Positions 24,278-32,264 of a stretch of DNA of 64,000 nucleotides are shown here, one piece after another (position 1 is the first letter of the stretch; each line of letters opens with the position of its first letter). The position numbers were made by a program, and so were the translations under genes. The stretch is taken from the NCBI RefSeq assembly GCF_007677875.1, contig NZ_VEDO01000017.1, positions 1-64,000 of the forward strand, read 5' to 3'. Source of the DNA: Variovorax boronicumulans (GTDB taxonomy: Bacteria > Pseudomonadota > Gammaproteobacteria > Burkholderiales > Burkholderiaceae_C). The notes under the pieces were generated by a model. It made no database searches, had not been told where the DNA came from, and saw only the letters and a list, made by a program, of their open reading frames with translations.

Positions 24278-25254
24278 TGATCGATCCTGATGTTGGCCTC
24301 TTTGATGACGCGGCTCCAGATGTCCAGGTCGCGGCGCATCTCCTTGGCGAATTCGGCGACGGGCTCGCCGCCCGGCAGCAGGCCCAGTTCCTCCAGGCGC
24401 TTGCGCACCTCGGGCTGGGCCAGGATGGCGTTCATTTCGTCGGACAGCTTCTTGGTGATGGCCGGCGGGGTGCCGGCTTGCGTGAACAGCGCGAACCAGC
24501 CGTAGGGCTCGAAGGACTTGTAGCCCAGTTCGGTGAAGGTCGGCGCGTTGGGCGCCAGTGGAGAGCGCCGCGCGCCGGTCACGCCCAGCACCTTGACGCG
24601 GCCGCCGTTGACCTGGGCCGCGGCCGTGGTCGAGTCCAGGAAGCCCACCTTGACCTGGCCACCCAGCAAATCGGCCATCAGCGGGCCCGCGCCCTTGTAA
24701 TGGGCGATGGCCAGGTCCAGCCCGGCCTGGCTGTTGAGCATGGCCGCATGGATGTGGCCCGAGGTGCCGTTGCCATAGGAGCCCAGCGCGTAGGTGCGCG
24801 GGTCGGCCTTGGCCAGCTTGACGAGTTCCTCGACCGTGTTGGCCGGCACGTCGCGGTGCACCAGCAGCAGGTCGGCCGAGCGGGCGGCCACGGCCAGCGG
24901 CTGAAAATCCTTGAGCAGGTCATAAGGCAGCTTGGGCATCAGGGCCGGGTGCTGCACCATGACCGTGATGGCCATCAGGATGGTGTGTCCGTCGGCCGGT
25001 GCCTTGGCCGCCATGTCGTTGCCGATCACGCCGCCCGCGCCGGGCTTGTTTTCCACCACCACGGTGGCCTTCAGGTTCTCGCCCAGCTTGGTCGCCATGA
25101 GGCGGCCGATGGTGTCGGTGCCACCGCCCGGCGCATAGGGCACGATCACGCGCAGCGGCTTGTTCGGAAAATCCTGCTGCGCCAGCGCCGGCAGGCCGGT
25201 GATGGCGAGTGCGGTGAAGGCCAGGGCCTGGCGGCGTGTGATGTCTTGCTGCAT
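24274..25254 (-). CDS. Bug-family (TctC) periplasmic receptor inside an acyl-CoA degradation operon
   Basis: The protein has 326 residues. A twin-arginine-like or Sec signal (TRRQALAFTALAITGLPALA) precedes FPNKPLRVIVPYAPGGGTDT, then ENKPGAGGVIGND. The reading frame continues open upstream across the ligase gene, but the ATG at 25254 gives the proper signal peptide. It sits between an acyl-CoA ligase (23 bp upstream) and an SDR (4-bp overlap). It is therefore almost certainly co-expressed with degradation enzymes and probably captures the substrate they consume. Confidence 0.93.
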   Translation of the reverse strand: MQQDITRRQALAFTALAITGLPALAQQDFPNKPLRVIVPYAPGGGTDTIGRLMATKLGENLKATVVVENKPGAGGVIGNDMAAKAPADGHTILMAITVMVQHPALMPKLPYDLLKDFQPLAVAARSADLLLVHRDVPANTVEELVKLAKADPRTYALGSYGNGTSGHIHAAMLNSQAGLDLAIAHYKGAGPLMADLLGGQVKVGFLDSTTAAAQVNGGRVKVLGVTGARRSPLAPNAPTFTELGYKSFEPYGWFALFTQAGTPPAITKKLSDEMNAILAQPEVRKRLEELGLLPGGEPVAEFAKEMRRDLDIWSRVIKEANIRIDQ

Positions 25255-25277
25255 CGGTGTGTCTCCTTGGTGTGTGC

Positions 25278-26930
25278 TCAGGTTCGGGAAAAGGCTTCCT
25301 GGATCTCGCGCCAGGCGACCTTGCCGGTGTTGGACTTGGGCAAGGCCGCGCGGAACTCCACGGCACGCGGCGCCTTGTACACCGCCATGCGTTCGCGGCA
25401 CCAGGCGATCAAGCCGGCCTCGTCGAGCGCCTGGCCGGGCCGCAGCACCACCACCGCGCAGACCGATTCGCCCTGCTTGGTGTCGGGCCGGGACACGATG
25501 CAGGCCTCGTGGATCGCCGGGTGCTCGTAGAGCATGCTCTCCACCTCGGCCGGCCAGACCTTGTAGCCGCTCACGTTGATCATGCGCTTCAGGCGGTCGC
25601 GCATGAAGAAATAGCCGTCGGCGTCCATGCTCGCGAGGTCGCCCGTGCGGAAGTAGCGCTGGCCATCGATCTCCAGGAAGGCCGCGCGGTTGGCCGCCTC
25701 GTCGCGCCAGTAGCCCTGCATGACCTGCGCGCCGCGGCTGACCAGCTCGCCGGTCTCGCCGGGCGCAAGCTCGGCCAGCGTCTCGGGATCGACGATGCGC
25801 GAATCCACGCCGAAGGTGGGGATGCCCAGGCACTGGCGCTTGCTGGCCTGCATCGGGTTGCAATGCAGGAAGGAGGCCGTCTCGGTCAGGCCGTAGCCCT
25901 CGATGTAGGTGATGCCGAAGCGCTCCTTGAGCATGGCGGAGACGGCCTCGGGCATGGCCGCGCCGCCGCCGTTCAGCATGGCCAGGCTGGACAGGTCGCG
26001 CCGTTGCGCATCCGGATGCGCGAAGAAGTCGATCAGCATCGCCGGCGGCGAGGCCCAGACCGAGACGCGGTAGCGCTCGATCAGCGCGGCGGCGGCGCCC
26101 GCATCCCAGCGCGCGAGCATGACCACGGTGGCGCCCTGCCAGACCGGCATCAGCAGGGCGTTCTGCATGCCCAGCAGATGGAACATGGGCGCGACGCCCA
26201 GCACCACCGACTCGGCGTGCAGGTTGCGCCACAGGCAGGCGCCCACGCTGGATGCGATCAGGCTGGCATGCGTGTGCATGCAGCCCTTGGGCCGGCCGGT
26301 CGTGCCCGAGGTGTAGGGCAGCGCGGCGAGGTCGCCGGGCTGGCTGTCCACGGGCGCGGCGGGGGCGCCGGCCAGCGCCTCGGCCCAGGCCACGCAACCG
26401 GCTTTCGCCAGTGGCTGGCGCGGCGCGCGCACGACCTCGGGCACGGCAAGTTCGGTCGGTGCGGTCAGCGCGTCGGCGTAGCAGATCACCACTACTTCGC
26501 GCAGCGCGCCACGCGCGAGCGCGGGTTCCATCGCCGGCAGCAACTCCTGCGCCGCGATGGCGTGGTGCGCACCGCTGTCTTCGAGGTAATGGTCGACCTC
26601 GCCGGCGGTGCACATGGCGTTGACGGGCACGACCACCGCACCGCAGCACTGCACGGCGAAGAAGCCGATCGCGAACTGCGGGCAGTTCTGGCTCATCAGC
26701 AGCACGCGGTCGCCCTTGGCGACACCGGCACGCTGCAGGTGGCCGGCCAGCGCCCGCGCCTGGCGCAGGTATTCGGCGTAGGTCAGCACACTGTCGTAGT
26801 AGACGATGGCGGGCCGCTGCGGGTAGCGCGCGGCACTGGTGGCCAGGTTGTCCCACAGCGTGGTCTGCGGCACGGCCAGCGCGTGCGGGAAGCCGCGCGG
26901 CCAGTGCTTGAGCCAGGGCTTGGTGTGCAT
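25278..26930 (-). CDS. Acyl-CoA ligase (AMP-forming, ANL superfamily)
   Basis: The protein has 550 residues. The adenylate-forming P-loop YTSGTTGRPKGCMHTH is at about residues 220-235, then the A5 motif GYGLTETASF, A7 YFRTGDLA, A8 RLKRMINVSGYKVWPAEVE, and the A10 lysine in SNTGKVAWRE. It activates a carboxylic acid to its CoA thioester at the cost of ATP, the entry step of the surrounding beta-oxidation-like pathway. The side-chain specificity cannot be told. Only 4 bp separate it from the acyl-CoA dehydrogenase gene. Confidence 0.93.
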   Translation of the reverse strand: MHTKPWLKHWPRGFPHALAVPQTTLWDNLATSAARYPQRPAIVYYDSVLTYAEYLRQARALAGHLQRAGVAKGDRVLLMSQNCPQFAIGFFAVQCCGAVVVPVNAMCTAGEVDHYLEDSGAHHAIAAQELLPAMEPALARGALREVVVICYADALTAPTELAVPEVVRAPRQPLAKAGCVAWAEALAGAPAAPVDSQPGDLAALPYTSGTTGRPKGCMHTHASLIASSVGACLWRNLHAESVVLGVAPMFHLLGMQNALLMPVWQGATVVMLARWDAGAAAALIERYRVSVWASPPAMLIDFFAHPDAQRRDLSSLAMLNGGGAAMPEAVSAMLKERFGITYIEGYGLTETASFLHCNPMQASKRQCLGIPTFGVDSRIVDPETLAELAPGETGELVSRGAQVMQGYWRDEAANRAAFLEIDGQRYFRTGDLASMDADGYFFMRDRLKRMINVSGYKVWPAEVESMLYEHPAIHEACIVSRPDTKQGESVCAVVVLRPGQALDEAGLIAWCRERMAVYKAPRAVEFRAALPKSNTGKVAWREIQEAFSRT

Positions 26931-26934
26931 GGGA

Positions 26935-28098
26935 TCAGCCGTTCTCCATCGCGCGGGCGATGATTTCCTTCATGACCTCGTTGGCGCCACCGTAGATGCG
27001 CGAGACGCGCACGTCGGCGTACATGCGGGCGATCGGATACTCCTGCATGTAGCCATAGCCGCCGTGCAGTTGCAGGCACTCGTCCACGACCTCGCAGGTG
27101 GCCTGGCTGACCCACCACTTGGCCATCGCGGCCGTGGGAATGTCCAGTTCGTGGCGCGCGAGCCGGGCCACGCAATCGTCGAGGAAGCTGCGCGCGATCG
27201 TCGCCTTGGTCTGGCACTCGGCCAGCTTGAAGCGCGTGTTCTGCAGGTGCAGCAGCGAGTCACCGAATATCTTGCGGTCGCGCGTGTAGGCCAGGGTTTC
27301 GTCCACGGCGCGCTGCATGGTGGCTGCGCAGCCGATGGCCAGCACCAGACGTTCGCGCGGCAGTTGCTGCATGAGCTGGGCGAAGCCCTTGCCCTCTTCG
27401 ACGCCCAGCAGGTTGGCCTGCGGCACGCGCATGTCGTTGAAGAACAGCTCCACCGTGTCCTGGCCCTGCTGGCCCACCTTTTCCAGCAGGCGGCCGCGGC
27501 GAAAGCCTGCAAGATCCTTGGTCTCGATGATGACCAGCGAGACACCCTTGGCCCTGGCGGTGGGGTCGGTCTTGCAGGCCACGACGATGATGTCCGCCAG
27601 CAGGCCGTTGGTGATGAACGTCTTGGCGCCGTTGATCACGTAATCTTCGCCGTCCTTCACCGCGCTGGTGGTGATGCGCTGCAGATCGGTGCCGGCGCCG
27701 GGCTCGGTCATCGCGATGGCGGCGATGGTCTCGCCCTGCGCCATACTGGGCAGCCAGCGCTTCTTCTGCGCCTCGGTGCCGTAGGCCAGCAGGTAGTGCG
27801 CCACGATGCCGCTGTGCACGTTGATCGAGAAGCTGTTGACCATCGCGCGCATCTGCTCCTCACAGATCACGGCCTCGTGCAGGAAGCTGCCACCGCCGCC
27901 GCCGTATTCCTCGGGGATGCCCGCGCAGAGCAGGCCCAGCGCGCCGGCCCGGCGCCAGATGGCGCGGTCCACGTGGCCCTGCTCCTGCCACTTCTTCTGG
28001 TTGGGCACGCACTCGGTCTCGAAGAAGCGGCGCGCGGTGTCGCGCACCATCTGCAGTTCGTCGGTCATCCAGGGCCGGGTGGTGGCACCGAAGCTCAT
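26935..28098 (-). CDS. Acyl-CoA dehydrogenase
   Basis: The protein has 387 residues. FAD/substrate motifs AIAMTEPGAGTDLQ (about residue 130) and GAKTFITNG are present, and the C-terminal helical domain carries QLHGGYGYMQEYPIARMYAD, the family signature. A catalytic glutamate is expected in the last segment (YGGANEVMKEIIAR). It introduces the alpha-beta double bond into an acyl-CoA. The ATG at 28098 overlaps the preceding SDR stop by four bases (ATGA). Confidence 0.94.
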   Translation of the reverse strand: MSFGATTRPWMTDELQMVRDTARRFFETECVPNQKKWQEQGHVDRAIWRRAGALGLLCAGIPEEYGGGGGSFLHEAVICEEQMRAMVNSFSINVHSGIVAHYLLAYGTEAQKKRWLPSMAQGETIAAIAMTEPGAGTDLQRITTSAVKDGEDYVINGAKTFITNGLLADIIVVACKTDPTARAKGVSLVIIETKDLAGFRRGRLLEKVGQQGQDTVELFFNDMRVPQANLLGVEEGKGFAQLMQQLPRERLVLAIGCAATMQRAVDETLAYTRDRKIFGDSLLHLQNTRFKLAECQTKATIARSFLDDCVARLARHELDIPTAAMAKWWVSQATCEVVDECLQLHGGYGYMQEYPIARMYADVRVSRIYGGANEVMKEIIARAMENG

Positions 28099-28916
28099 GG
28101 CCGGCCTCCCCCGCAGACCAGGACCTGGCCGCTCACGTAGTTGGATTCGGGGATGCAGAACATGTACACCGCACCTGCCGCTTCTTCGGGCGTGCCGCCG
28201 CGTCCCAGCGGGATCGTCGCCTCGGCGGCCTTCAGGCGGTCCGGCTGCACGCCGACCGCGATGGTGCGGCCGCCGATGTCCACGCTGGCTTCGCCGGCCG
28301 TGAGCGGCTGCGTCAGCCGCGTCTGGATCAGGCCGAAGGCGACGCTGTTGACGTTGACCTTGTAGCGGCCCCATTCCTTGGCCATGGCCTTCGTCAGGCC
28401 GTTGATGCCGGCCTTGGCAGCCGCATAGTTGGCCTGGCCCGCGTTGCCGTACACGCCCGAGGTGGACGAGATGTTGACGACCTTGCGGAACACGGGTGCG
28501 TCGGCCTCCTTCTTCGCCGCTTCGCGGATGAAGTCGGCAGCGGCGCGCAGGATGCGGAAGGGTGCCGTCAGGTGCACGGCCAGGATGTCCTCCCACTGCT
28601 GGTCGCTCATCTTCTGGATCACGTTGTCCCAGGTGTAGCCGGCGTTGTTGACGATGATGTCCACGCCACCGAATTCCTGGAGTGCGGTGCCGACGAAGCG
28701 CGTGCCGAAGTCGGCGTCGGTCACGCTGCCCACGCAGGCGCAGGCCTTTCCACCGGCAGCGCGGATGGCGGCCACGGTTTCCATGGCGGGGGCTTCGTCC
28801 AGGTCGTTGATGACCAGGCGTGCGCCTTCGGAGGCGAGCTTCATCGCGATGGCATTGCCGATGCCACGGCCGGAGCCGGACACCAGGGCGACTTTGTCTT
28901 GGAGCTTGAGCGTCAT
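28095..28916 (-). CDS. SDR, probable 3-hydroxyacyl-CoA dehydrogenase
   Basis: The protein has 273 residues. Motifs are SGSGRGIGNAIA, NNAG, S, and YAAAK (in QANYAAAKAGINGLTK). A longer than usual C-terminal half (insertion around GEASVDIGGRTIAVGVQPDR) is characteristic of FabG-like dehydrogenases in steroid and side-chain degradation operons. With MaoC-type hydratases just upstream and a thiolase at the head of the operon, oxidation of the 3-hydroxyacyl-CoA is the likely role. There is a 16-bp gap to the MaoC gene. Confidence 0.87.
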   Translation of the reverse strand: MTLKLQDKVALVSGSGRGIGNAIAMKLASEGARLVINDLDEAPAMETVAAIRAAGGKACACVGSVTDADFGTRFVGTALQEFGGVDIIVNNAGYTWDNVIQKMSDQQWEDILAVHLTAPFRILRAAADFIREAAKKEADAPVFRKVVNISSTSGVYGNAGQANYAAAKAGINGLTKAMAKEWGRYKVNVNSVAFGLIQTRLTQPLTAGEASVDIGGRTIAVGVQPDRLKAAEATIPLGRGGTPEEAAGAVYMFCIPESNYVSGQVLVCGGGRP

Positions 28917-28932
28917 GTGGTTCTCTTGGACA

Positions 28933-29349
28933 TCAGGCCAGGGCGACGACTGCGTCGCCGGAGAGCTTGGTTTGGCCGTTCTGGTCGGTGGTGGACAGCT
29001 CCACGCGCACGCGGCGCTCGCCGTCCTGTTCGAACTTCTCGGTCACGCGCCCTTCGCAGCGCACTTTGGCGCCCACCTGCGTGATGGCGACGAAGCGCAC
29101 GCCGTATTCGCGCAGCGCGCTCTGCGGCACCCAGTTGGTCAGCAGGCGGCCCAGGTAGGCCATGGACAGCATGCCGTGCGCGAACACGTCGGCCTGGCCA
29201 GCGGCCTTGGCGAAATCGGTGTCCACGTGGATCGGGTTGTGGTCGCCGGAAGCGCCGCAGTACAGCGCCAGCGTGAGGCGCGAGATGGGCTCGGTCTCGA
29301 AGGCCGGCAGTGTGTCGCCGACGTGGATCTGGTCGTAGGAAATCGTCAT
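28933..29349 (-). CDS. MaoC-family (R)-enoyl-CoA hydratase
   Basis: This is a 138-residue hot-dog protein with the MaoC hydratase motif YCGASGDHNPIHVD at about residues 30-43, which holds the catalytic Asp and His. The ATG at 29349 gives MTISYDQIHVGD. It lies 10 bp behind a second, MaoC-N-like half. The two probably form a heteromeric enoyl-CoA hydratase, as seen for split MaoC pairs in actinobacterial and proteobacterial degradation operons. Confidence 0.9.
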   Translation of the reverse strand: MTISYDQIHVGDTLPAFETEPISRLTLALYCGASGDHNPIHVDTDFAKAAGQADVFAHGMLSMAYLGRLLTNWVPQSALREYGVRFVAITQVGAKVRCEGRVTEKFEQDGERRVRVELSTTDQNGQTKLSGDAVVALA

Positions 29350-29359
29350 CTGGTGCTCC

Positions 29360-29803
29360 TCAGCCGTTGCGCATGACCGTGACGCCCTTGAGGTCGGCCA
29401 CGTGCTCACTGCGCTGGTTGGTCACGCGCGTCGCACGCACGACGAACTCCAGCGCCCCGCCCTTCTTGTCGTAGATGTCCTCGATGCGCTGCTCGAACGT
29501 CAGCTGGTCGCCGGCGTAGGCCATGCGGTGGTAGACGAAGCGCTGCTCGCCGTGCAGCAGCCGGCGGTAGTCCAGGCCCAGCAGGTTGCGCAGCGCGGCC
29601 GGGTCGGGCGATTCCATCTCCAGGCAGAACAAAAAGGTGGGCGGCACGGGCAGCGCGGGGTGGCCGGCGTCGCGCGCGGCGGACTCGTCGCTGTAAATCG
29701 GGTCCTGCTGGCCCGTGGCCTTGGCGAAGAAGCGCAGGCGCGAGGCTTCCACCGCGACCGTGAAGGCCGGCTGGGTGTGGCCGATGTATTTCTTGTCGAT
29801 CAT
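29360..29803 (-). CDS. MaoC-like dehydratase N-terminal (FAS1-type) hot-dog protein
   Basis: The protein has 147 residues and begins MIDKKYIGHTQPAFTVAV. The pattern RLRFFAKATGQQDPIYSDE resembles the hydratase motif but lacks the catalytic HNP; it matches the non-catalytic N-terminal half of double hot-dog hydratases. It likely forms the substrate-binding half with the MaoC protein encoded next. The spacing is 2 bp behind the thiolase gene and 10 bp ahead of maoC. Confidence 0.87.
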   Translation of the reverse strand: MIDKKYIGHTQPAFTVAVEASRLRFFAKATGQQDPIYSDESAARDAGHPALPVPPTFLFCLEMESPDPAALRNLLGLDYRRLLHGEQRFVYHRMAYAGDQLTFEQRIEDIYDKKGGALEFVVRATRVTNQRSEHVADLKGVTVMRNG

Positions 29804-29805
29804 GG

Positions 29806-30990
29806 TCAGACCTTCTCGTACAGCGTGACCACGCAGGCGCCGCCCAGGCCCAGGTTGTGCTGCAGCGCAAGGCGCGCGCCTTCCACCTGGCGTTGGTCGG
29901 CGGTGCCGCGCAGCTGGTGCGTGAGCTCGTAGCACTGCGCCAGGCCCGTGGCGCCGAGCGGGTGGCCCTTGGACAGCAGGCCGCCCGAGGGGTTGGTCAC
30001 GACCTTGCCGCCGTAGGTGTTGTCGCCGTCCAGGATGAACTTCTCGGCCGTGCCTTCGGGCGTGAGGCCCAGGCCTTCGTAGGTGATGAGTTCGTTGGCC
30101 GTGAAGCAGTCGTGCAGCTCGACCACGTCCACGTCCTCGGGGCCCACGCCAGCGGCCTCGTAGACCTGCCTGGCGGCAGCGGCCGTCATGTCGTAGCCGA
30201 CCACGCGGCGCATGTCGCCGCTGTCGAAGGTGCTGGGCGTGTCGGTCGTCATCGACTGCGCCGCGATGCGCACCTTGAGCGCGATGCCGTGCTTCTTGGC
30301 GAACTCTTCCGAGCACACGATGGTGGCGGCGGCGCCGCAGGTGGGCGGGCAGCACTGCAGGCGCGTGAGCGGGTCGAACACGGCGGGCGAGGCCATCACC
30401 TCTTCCAGTGTCACGGTGTCGCGGAATACCGCGAGCGGGTTGCGCGCGGCGTGCTGGCGGGCCTTGACCGAGATGCGGCCGAAGGTATCGGGGCGGATGC
30501 CGTACTGCTTGATGTAGTCGCGGCCGGCGCCGCCGAAGAACTGGGCCGCGCGCGGTGCGCCGGCGTGTGTGCCCTGCAGCTGGTCCATGGTCTCTGCGAA
30601 TCGCGCCATGGGCGAAGGCCGGTCGTCGTAGGCGCCCTTGAGCGCGCCGGGCACCATCTGCTCGAAGCCCAGCGCGATCGCGCATTCGGCCACGCCGCTC
30701 TCCACGGCCTGGCGTGCCAGGTACAGCGCCGACGAGCCGCTCGAGCAGTTGTTGTTGAGGTTGAACACCGGGATGCCCGACAGGCCCACGCCGTAAATGG
30801 CGGCCTGGCCGGCGGTGGAGTCGCCGTAGACGTAGCTCACGTAGGCCTGCTGCACGGCGTCGTAGGGCACGCCGGCATCCTTCAGCGCCAGCTCGGCCGC
30901 GCGTGCGCCCATCACGTTGTAGGCCTCGCTCTTGCCGGGCTTGGTGAAGGGGATCATGCCGACACCGGCGACGTAGACGTTGCGTTTCAT
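29806..30990 (-). CDS. SCP-x-type thiolase / acetyl-CoA acetyltransferase family
   Basis: The protein has 394 residues. The nucleophilic cysteine is in NLNNNCSSGSSAL at about residue 87, HDCFTANELI replaces the usual HEAF, and the C-terminal GGLLSKGHPLGATG holds the second active-site histidine. This is the sterol-carrier-protein-x thiolase subgroup, common for branched or cyclic acyl chains. It is the first gene of the nine-gene operon. The ATG at 30990 is chosen for its MKRNVYVAGVGMIPF start. The 166-bp gap to the AraC gene upstream must hold the operon promoter. Confidence 0.92.
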   Translation of the reverse strand: MKRNVYVAGVGMIPFTKPGKSEAYNVMGARAAELALKDAGVPYDAVQQAYVSYVYGDSTAGQAAIYGVGLSGIPVFNLNNNCSSGSSALYLARQAVESGVAECAIALGFEQMVPGALKGAYDDRPSPMARFAETMDQLQGTHAGAPRAAQFFGGAGRDYIKQYGIRPDTFGRISVKARQHAARNPLAVFRDTVTLEEVMASPAVFDPLTRLQCCPPTCGAAATIVCSEEFAKKHGIALKVRIAAQSMTTDTPSTFDSGDMRRVVGYDMTAAAARQVYEAAGVGPEDVDVVELHDCFTANELITYEGLGLTPEGTAEKFILDGDNTYGGKVVTNPSGGLLSKGHPLGATGLAQCYELTHQLRGTADQRQVEGARLALQHNLGLGGACVVTLYEKV

Positions 30991-31156
30991 GGGTGGTCTT
31001 CCTCTGGTTGGAGCGGACCGGTGGCGCACGGCGGGCACGCGACCGGGACTGCGGGGAAGTCTAGGGACGGGGACACGCACCGCCCATGGCCGAAGCGATG
31101 GGCCGCATTGGCCCGAACGCTCAAAACAACGCTGGCCGCGGGTTAACCCCGAGGCG

Positions 31157-32182
31157 TCAGGACAGCCGTTCCTGCCGGTAGGCGCCGGGCGCCAGTCCGG
31201 TCCAGCTCTTGAATGCGCGGTGGAAGGTGCTGGCCTCGGAGAAGCCCAGCCGCCCGGCGATCTCGGGCAGCGTGAGGCCGGGCTGCGTCAGGTAGTCGAT
31301 GGCGGCGTCGCGCAGCAGGTCGTCGCGGATCGCGCGAAAGCCCGTGCCCTCTTCGCGCAGACGCCGGCGCAGTGTCTGCGGCGTCATCGCGAGTTGCGCG
31401 CCCACCTCCTCCAGCGAGGGCATGGCGCCACCCAGGTGGCGGCGCAGCAGCCGGCGGATGCGCTCGGCCAGGCTGCTGTCGTCGCGGTACTTGAGCAGCA
31501 GGCTGGCCGGTGCCTGCGCCAGGAAGCCGGCCAGGCTCTCAGGGGTTTGCACGATGGGCAGACTGAGCCAACGGGCCTCGAAGCGCCAGCCCGTGCGCAG
31601 GCCGTAGTGCGGCGGTGCCTGGAACAGCTGCGGCGCGTCGCCCGGCTGGTCGGCCTCCTTGCAACGCAGGTCCACGGCCAGCAGCGGCAGCCGCCGCGCC
31701 ACCAGCCAGCACACCAGGCCATAACCCAGGAAGCCGAAGCAGCGCATGGCGTAGCCCAGCGGCTCGTCGACCGGTGCACGCGGCGCCAGCGACATGCTGG
31801 CCACGCCCTCGCGCACCTGCAGCCGAGGCGTGAAGTCGGACAGCAGCAAGCGGTAGTGGCGCAGGCCCGCGCGCAGGGCCTCCTCCAGCGTGCGGCAGCC
31901 GACGGCAAGGCGGCACACCGCCTCGAAGCTGCCCAGCGGCAGCGGCCGGCTGCACAGGCCCCAGAGTTCGTCGCGCAGGCGGTGGCGCAACTGGAAGATC
32001 AACGCAGCGTACTGCGCCTGGCTCACGCGCGAGAGCGGCGAGCCCAGCAGTTCGGGCGGAATGCCGGCGCGCTCGAGCAGAGCTTCGCAATGGAGCCCGG
32101 CGCGCCGTGCACCCAGCACGATCTGCCGGACCTGGCCGATGGGGATGGTCTGCCGGGTGGTACCGCTGGAGGGGGGAGACAT
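31157..32182 (-). CDS. AraC-family regulator with Arabinose_bd-type N-terminal domain
   Basis: The protein has 341 residues. Residues ~20-215 form the ligand-sensing domain typical of OruR/ArgR-like AraC proteins. The C-terminal ~100 residues contain two helix-turn-helix units (SLEEVGAQLAMTPQTLRRRL and TLPEIAGRLGFSEASTFHRA). ATG at 32182 is preferred over a TTG twelve bases upstream; neither has a clear ribosome site. It is encoded directly ahead of the acyl degradation operon in the same orientation and is its most likely activator. Confidence 0.9.
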   Translation of the reverse strand: MSPPSSGTTRQTIPIGQVRQIVLGARRAGLHCEALLERAGIPPELLGSPLSRVSQAQYAALIFQLRHRLRDELWGLCSRPLPLGSFEAVCRLAVGCRTLEEALRAGLRHYRLLLSDFTPRLQVREGVASMSLAPRAPVDEPLGYAMRCFGFLGYGLVCWLVARRLPLLAVDLRCKEADQPGDAPQLFQAPPHYGLRTGWRFEARWLSLPIVQTPESLAGFLAQAPASLLLKYRDDSSLAERIRRLLRRHLGGAMPSLEEVGAQLAMTPQTLRRRLREEGTGFRAIRDDLLRDAAIDYLTQPGLTLPEIAGRLGFSEASTFHRAFKSWTGLAPGAYRQERLS

Positions 32183-32264
32183 GGGACGCGGCAAATTCTA
32201 GAGGTCGCGCCCTGCCCTCCCTGTCACCTGTGCAGCCGGCCCGTGCCGGTCTGCGCGTGCCGCC

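Noticed and set aside
24274-26856. Possible 860-residue fusion of the Bug receptor with upstream sequence
   Set aside because: The extension is out of frame with the ligase gene it crosses and gives arginine-rich shadow sequence. The ATG at 25254 yields a normal signal peptide.
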